A stretch of 64,000 nt of DNA from Topomyia yanbarensis. Lineage: Eukaryota > Arthropoda > Insecta > Diptera > Culicidae. Positions 59,618 through 64,000 of the stretch are shown here, piece after piece. The notes beneath the pieces were generated by a model, which was given only the letters and a program-made list of their open reading frames with translations, was not told the DNA's origin and ran no database searches. The position numbers were made by a program, and so were the translations under genes. The stretch spans positions 35,555,934 through 35,619,933 of the forward strand of contig NC_080670.1 in the NCBI RefSeq assembly GCF_030247195.1, in the 5' to 3' direction. Position 1 is the stretch's first letter. Every line of letters starts with the position of its first letter.

Positions 59618-60965
59618 TGCAAAAATTGTAAAAAATGTAAAAATTGCAAAAATTGTAATAATTGTAATAATTGTAAAAATTGTAAAAATTGTAAAAATTG
59701 TAAAAATTGTAAAAATTGTAAAAATTGTAAAAATTGTAAAAATTGTTAAAATTGTAAAAATTGTAAAAATTGTAAAAATTGTAAAAATTGTAAAAATTGC
59801 AAAAATTGTAAAAAATGTAAAAATTGCAAAAATTGTAATAATTGTAATAATTGTAAAAATTGTAAAAATTGTAAAAATTGTAAAAGTTGTAAAAATTGTA
59901 AAAATTGTAAAAATTGTAAAAATTGTAAAAATTGTAAAAATTGTAAAAATTGTAAAAATTGTAAAAATTGTAAAAATTGTAAAAATTGTAAAAATTGTAA
60001 AAATTGTAAAAATTGTAAAAATTGTAAAAATTGTAAAAATTGTAAAAATTGTAAAAATTGTAAAAATTGTAAAAATTGTAAAAATTGTAAAAATTGTAAA
60101 AATTGTAAAAATTGTAAAAATTGTAAAAATTGTAAAAATTGTAAAAATTGTAAAAATTGTAAAAATTGTAAAAATTGTAAAAATTGTAAAAATTGTAAAA
60201 ATTGTAAAAATTGTAAAAATTGTAAAAATTGTAAAAATTGTAAAAATTGTAAAAATTGTAAAAATTGTAAAAATTGTAAAAATTGTAAAAATTGTAAAAA
60301 TTGTAAAAATTGTAAAAATTGTAAAAATTGTAAAAATTGTAAAAATTGTAAAAATTGTTAAAATTGTAAAAATTGTAAAAATTGTTAAATTTGTAAAAAT
60401 TGTAAAAATTGTAAAAATTGTAAAAATTGTAAAAATTGTAAAAATTGTAAAAATTGTAAAAATTGTAAAAATTGTAAAAATTGTAAAAATTGTAAAAATT
60501 GTAAAAATTGTAAAAATTGTAAAAATTGTAAAAATTGTAAAAATTGTAAAAATTGTAAAAATTGTAAAAATTGTAAAAATTGTAAAAATTGTAAAAATTG
60601 TAAAAATTGTAAAAATTGTAAAAATTGTAAAAATTGTAAAAATTGTAAAAATTGTAAAAATTGTAAAAATTGTAAAAATTGTAAAAATTGTAAAAATTGT
60701 AAAAATTGTAAAAATTGTAAAAATTGTAAAAATTGTAAAAATTGTAAAAATTGTAAAAATTGTAAAAATTGTAAAAATTGTAAAAATTGTAAAAATTGTA
60801 AAAATTGTAAAAATTGTAAAAATTGTAAAAATTGTAAAAATTGTAAAAATTGTAAAAATTGTAAAAATTGTAAAAATTGTAAAAATTGTAAAAATTGTAA
60901 AAATTGTAAAAATTGCAAAAATTGTAAAAATTGTAAAAATTGTAAAAATTGTAAAAATTGTAAAA
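59618..60965. repeat. 9-bp repeat array (ATTGTAAAA)n, about 150 copies
   Basis: Nearly perfect 9-bp units, three codons long, so every plus frame and at least one minus frame stays open. The 679-codon frame from 59373 to 61412 (Val-Lys-Ile repeats) and the 177-codon minus frame at 60385-60918 (Leu-Gln-Phe repeats) are products of this. A variant block (two GCAAAA units and two GTAATA units around one AAATG unit) occurs at 59610-59680 and again at 59790-59860, exactly 180 bp or 20 units apart, showing higher-order duplication. Confidence 0.95.
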
Positions 60966-61510
60966 AATTTTACAAATTTTTCAAAATTTTACAAAATTTT
61001 TCAAAATTTTACAAATTTTTCACAATTTTACAAATTTTTCACAATTTTACAAATTTTTCAAAATTTTACAAATTTTTCGAAATTTTACAATTTTTTCAAA
61101 ACGTTACAAATTTTTCACAATTTTACAAATTTTTCAAAATTTCACAAGTTTTTCAAAATATTACAAATTTTTTCAAAATATTACAAATTTTTCAAAATTT
61201 CACAAATTTTTCAAAATTTTACAAATTTTTCAAAATTTTACGAATTTTTCAAAATTTTACGAATTTTTCAAAATTTTACAAATTTTTCAAAATTTTACAA
61301 ATTTTTAAAAGTTTTACAAATTTTTCAGTTTTACAAATTTTTCAAAATTTTACAAATTTTTCAAAATTTTACAAATTTTTCAAAATTTTACAAATTTTTC
61401 AAAATTTTATGAATTTTTCAAAATTTTATAAATTTTTCAAAATTTTATAAATTTTTCAAAATTTTATAAATTTTTCAAAATTTTATAAATTTTTCAAAAT
61501 TTTCCAAAAT

Positions 61511-62254
61511 TTTACGATTTTTTTTGTGGTTAACAAAGACGCATTTTGTAGATTCAACTGATCGCTCAGACTTTACTGATTTTAAAGATTGTGTAGATTT
61601 TACAAATCATACAGAATTTATTTTTAATCAACAATACAACCTCCTTCGCAACTTCTATTTCCACTGGACTTGCCAGCGACGACTCGTAAAAATCCTTCCT
61701 ACATCCATATGAAAATATTATTACACTCCACAGTTCCCTGAATTCTCTATGACTAGCTACTGCTGTGCGAAGCTAGTTCTAGCTTGCGATTACAGTTGTG
61801 AACTGTCAGTCTTTAGTACTTTGTACGTCGCCCTCTGACCTTGCTGTACGCATCAAAAAGTACTATAAAGAGAGGGAATCTCGTCAGCGGCAAAAAAAGT
61901 GCCAAGTGAGCGACAAGTGAATTCATTCATTATTTCTTATGCCAACATATAGCAGTCGGTTGTAATGATAGTGCCCAATAAAAGCGCCATAAACTGTTGA
62001 TAGTTGTATGGGTTGTTGGCAGAAAAAAACGAAGAAAAATGGGAATCATTTACTGTAAGCGCGACATTGCTCATGTTATGACACGTAGTAAGTGCTTACT
62101 GACGAATGTTTTAGTTGGGGCCATCAAAATCTTGACGAGGTCGTAATAATAAAAAGAAACAAGCTACTTTGCCAGTGAGAATTCGAGGGTTCACTCCTAA
62201 ATTGTAGAAATGTTATTCTGTAAATGTTTTCTTGTAAACGTAGTCCATTTCCAG
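61511..62254. other. no gene recognised
   Basis: The first 110 bp still carry ACAGATTTT-type words from the array. The rest is ordinary AT-rich DNA. Confidence 0.4.
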
Positions 62255-62333
62255 CTGGTATCAATGTAATTGATGCAGAATTTTGCATCAATGTAATTGA
62301 TGCAAAATTCTGCATCAATTACATTGATACCAG
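62255..62333. repeat. perfect 37-bp-arm hairpin
   Basis: 62255-62291 and 62297-62333 are exact reverse complements, separated by a 5-nt loop (TGTAA). Each arm itself contains GATGCAGAATTTTGCATC, a smaller imperfect palindrome. There is no obvious target duplication beside the arms. Confidence 0.97.
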
Positions 62334-63419
62334 TTTACAGTATTTGCAACCAAAAATATTGGTACGAAACAGTTTTGGCAATGTTCAGTGTTCAACCCTG
62401 AAACCTTCTGGATCACGATCACGACTACCAGGAACCTATCTAGTCTAAGAAAAGCCTCACTAAAATCCCCAGAAACTGGAGCTTTCCGACTTCGAGATTT
62501 GCGTTTAAGGTCTCCTCCATCCGGCTGCTTTCGTGAATGAATAAGTGACTGAATGAGTGACTGGTACAAAGCATGCTAATTAAACAATTGGGTACCTTGA
62601 AAACATTAAAACACAAAATCTTGCATTTCTCAGCACGAAAGCCACAGAGGCAGCTACACGTGTATGCTAACACTATCGCCTGCGTTGTGGGGAGGAACAG
62701 ACAGCAAAAAAAAACGTTGGGGAGGTTTAATGACTTCCTCCTCCTGCTATCTGACTGAATTCCAAGCAGATGATGAACATGGGAGTAGCACCCCGTTTTC
62801 TTCGAAATCTGCTAATTACTCTATACCACCACCGGTAGTAGTAACATTTATGCGGCGCAATTTCAGCCGATGAATTTTCAGTAGCGCAGTCCTACCCACG
62901 AGTCATAAAACGCCGTAATCCGTGAAGGCAAGTACAAATTGGTTCCGTTTCGTGTGCATCGGGAGCATCTCCGGCCATGCCCTGACAACATGCAAGTGGG
63001 GATTCACACACGTCTGTCTAAGCGGCGCAGATGGTGCGGCGGTGACGAAGGTGGCCACACAGCAAGTTGCCGCCACCTGCTGCCGGCTGGTAACAGAACA
63101 AAACTAGCGAAAACAACAACAACAAAATGTAAGAAAGATAAAACAGTTGATGTGAAGATTTGCAAAATTTACGCCACGCTTGCCTTGCCGCACAGGCAGG
63201 AGTGAAAGTGAAATTAGTGATGTTGTAATGGGAAATGTTTATCTTGGTTTATCTAGTGTATAATCGGTGTGCACTGCTAAAGTCAGTAAAGTATATGTTG
63301 ATCTCCAAATAAAAATGCTAGAAAACACTATACATGTTAAACCTACGATTAACGTTGTCTTGAAAAATTCTTTAAAAATAGATAAATCCAATAAACTTAG
63401 TCTGTCTTCAACTACCTTT
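62334..63419. other. no gene recognised
   Basis: Moderately complex sequence; ORFs up to 88 codons on the plus strand at 62.9-63.2 kb with no domain. Confidence 0.35.
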
Positions 63420-63620
63420 TCCGTGTAATTAGTCAAATGTCATTTGGTCAAATGGATGTTAGCAAGTTAGCCGAATCACTATAGGACGAATGCCATTTGT
63501 CTGAAAAGGTCGTTTGGTCGAAAACATTTATGCTAAAAGGCTAATTTGGCCGAATGTTGTTTCATCGATTGCCATTTAATCGAATGCAGTTTGGCCGAAT
63601 GCAGTTGGGTGGAATGCTAG
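63420..63620. repeat. degenerate repeat related in theme to the 16-bp satellite
   Basis: Words such as TTTGGCCGAATG, TTTGGTCGAA and ATTTAATCGAATG follow one another at about 20-25 bp. They resemble the CATTCGGCCTAATGAC satellite at 17.6-20.2 kb in theme (TTCGGCC/GGCCGAA next to AATG), but the period and sequence are decayed. Confidence 0.6.
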
Positions 63621-63659
63621 ATACCAAAAAGCTATTTCCGTTTGTGTACAGTGACTTTA

Positions 63660-63924
63660 TCGTCGCCGTGTAGTGGTCGGCATAGAATAGCGCTACGGAT
63701 CTCCCGTTCCGGTGGTATGAGCCCACCAAACGCGATAACCCCAATCCAAGGTGTGAAGCGACCCGTGCCGAGGGATGAGAGGGTCGACAGGATTAAAAAG
63801 ATGACTGATCGCTAACGCAGCCTGTGGGGTACCTGGGTACCCCCACAGTAAGCGTCTCTTACCGCGTTATTGCGGAGCTCTGGCGTGGCAGACCTTTTTT
63901 CTCGCGCTACTCGTTGTACCAAAA
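63660..63924 (+). mobile_element. probable 5' untranslated region of a LINE
   Basis: GC-rich, non-repetitive sequence, with a short palindrome at 63811-63848 (CTGTGGGGTACC facing GGTACCCCCACAG), leading into an ATG-led open frame at the window edge. The composition break from AT-rich flank, and a general resemblance to mosquito LINE leaders, suggest a retrotransposon start. The left boundary is uncertain. Confidence 0.4.
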
Positions 63925-64000
63925 ATGAGTTGCGAAAACGAAAATAACAGTAAAGTGGGTAAGGTAGGAGATGATGCGAAAGCGATGGAGGTGGTGAACC
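63925..64000 (+). CDS. start of an ORF cut by the window end, possibly LINE ORF1
   Basis: ATG at 63925 (context CAAAAATGA) opens a frame that runs to the edge, 25 codons starting MSCENENNSKVGKVGDDAKA. It is Lys/Asn/Asp/Glu-rich and hydrophilic, as N-termini of LINE gag-like ORF1 often are. No domain is visible in so short a piece. It could also be chance. Confidence 0.35.
   Translation, partial: MSCENENNSKVGKVGDDAKAMEVVN

Larger units (their letters stand above)
56580..61510. repeat. large AT-rich array with polarity switches
   Basis: Outside the insert at 56832-58291, nearly all sequence is a variation on TTTTACAAATTT/ACAGATTT words. The sense changes. From 56580 to about 59420 the T-rich sense (TTTTACAAA) is on the plus strand, including six clean copies of a 19-bp unit (58751-58890). 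From about 59430 to 60965 it is the complement (TTTGTAAAA). From 60966 to 61510 it reverts as an 18-19 bp unit (TTACAAATTTTTCAAAAT). The junction at 60955-60975 is therefore a palindrome. Confidence 0.9.

Noticed and set aside
60385..60918. 177-codon Leu-Gln-Phe ORF on the minus strand
   Set aside because: Shadow of the 9-bp array.
59373..61412. Longest ORF in the window (679 codons)
   Set aside because: Generated by a 9-bp tandem repeat and its AT-rich flanks; low-complexity Val-Lys-Ile and Phe-Tyr-Lys repeats with no domain.

Overview
This window looks like non-coding, repeat-saturated chromosomal DNA from an animal with a large, AT-rich, transposon-rich genome. I infer a culicine mosquito, most likely Aedes. 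The grounds are the dense layering of small inverted-repeat transposons, tRNA-derived SINEs, Juan/Jockey-like and other LINE fossils, and repeat sequences of a style I associate with Aedes. I could not run a database search. There is no bacterial or phage gene organisation, no CRISPR array and no intact rRNA or stand-alone tRNA gene. Most open reading frames are chance or repeat-generated.

Layout. 0-10 kb: low-information DNA, a foldback element flanked by two related MITEs (3.36-4.67 kb), a TA-flanked MITE (5.63-6.13 kb), and a degenerate AAAGATCC array (6.75-8.13 kb) carrying a SINE insertion. 10.27-13.39 kb: a TA-flanked element with a 2.2 kb hairpin element nested inside it. 17.28-20.38 kb: a tandem duplication of about 1.5 kb in which each unit holds a tRNA-derived SINE and about 1.1 kb of a 16-bp satellite. 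21.9-23.3 kb: a LINE gag-like ORF1 fossil split by a TTAA-flanked MITE. 23.6-34.6 kb: successive foldbacks and MITEs, several nested. 35.4-42.3 kb: a TGCCTTTCTCAT-bounded element, a pogo/Tigger-like fossil, small hAT-type MITEs and a TTAA MITE. 42.5-43.1 kb: a complete copy of a tRNA-headed SINE with perfect 25-bp target duplications. 47.4-51.5 kb: two diverged tandem-repeat fields around a 288-bp (TA)n tract. 55.5-56.5 kb: a decayed LINE reverse transcriptase. 56.6-61.5 kb: an AT-rich array interrupted by a 1.46 kb hAT-type hairpin and ending in about 150 copies of a 9-bp repeat. 62.26-62.33 kb: a perfect 37-bp-arm hairpin. 63.7-64.0 kb: probably the 5' end of a LINE running off the window.

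Host genes. The best candidate for real host coding sequence is one exon on the minus strand at 53849-54044 (good start context, 65 codons, consensus splice donor). A possible promoter and 5' leader lies near 38.85-39.65 kb on the plus strand. Stretches near 0.6-1.3, 13.5-15.5, 24.7-28.4, 43.1-45.3 and 53-55 kb are less repetitive and more GC-balanced, as expected of intron or flank around a developmental gene, but I see no other exon I can defend.

The clearest message is stratigraphy. Target-site duplications allow several nested insertions to be ordered, with empty-site support in some cases. Several large near-perfect hairpins could feed small-RNA pathways. No gene network or operon is present.
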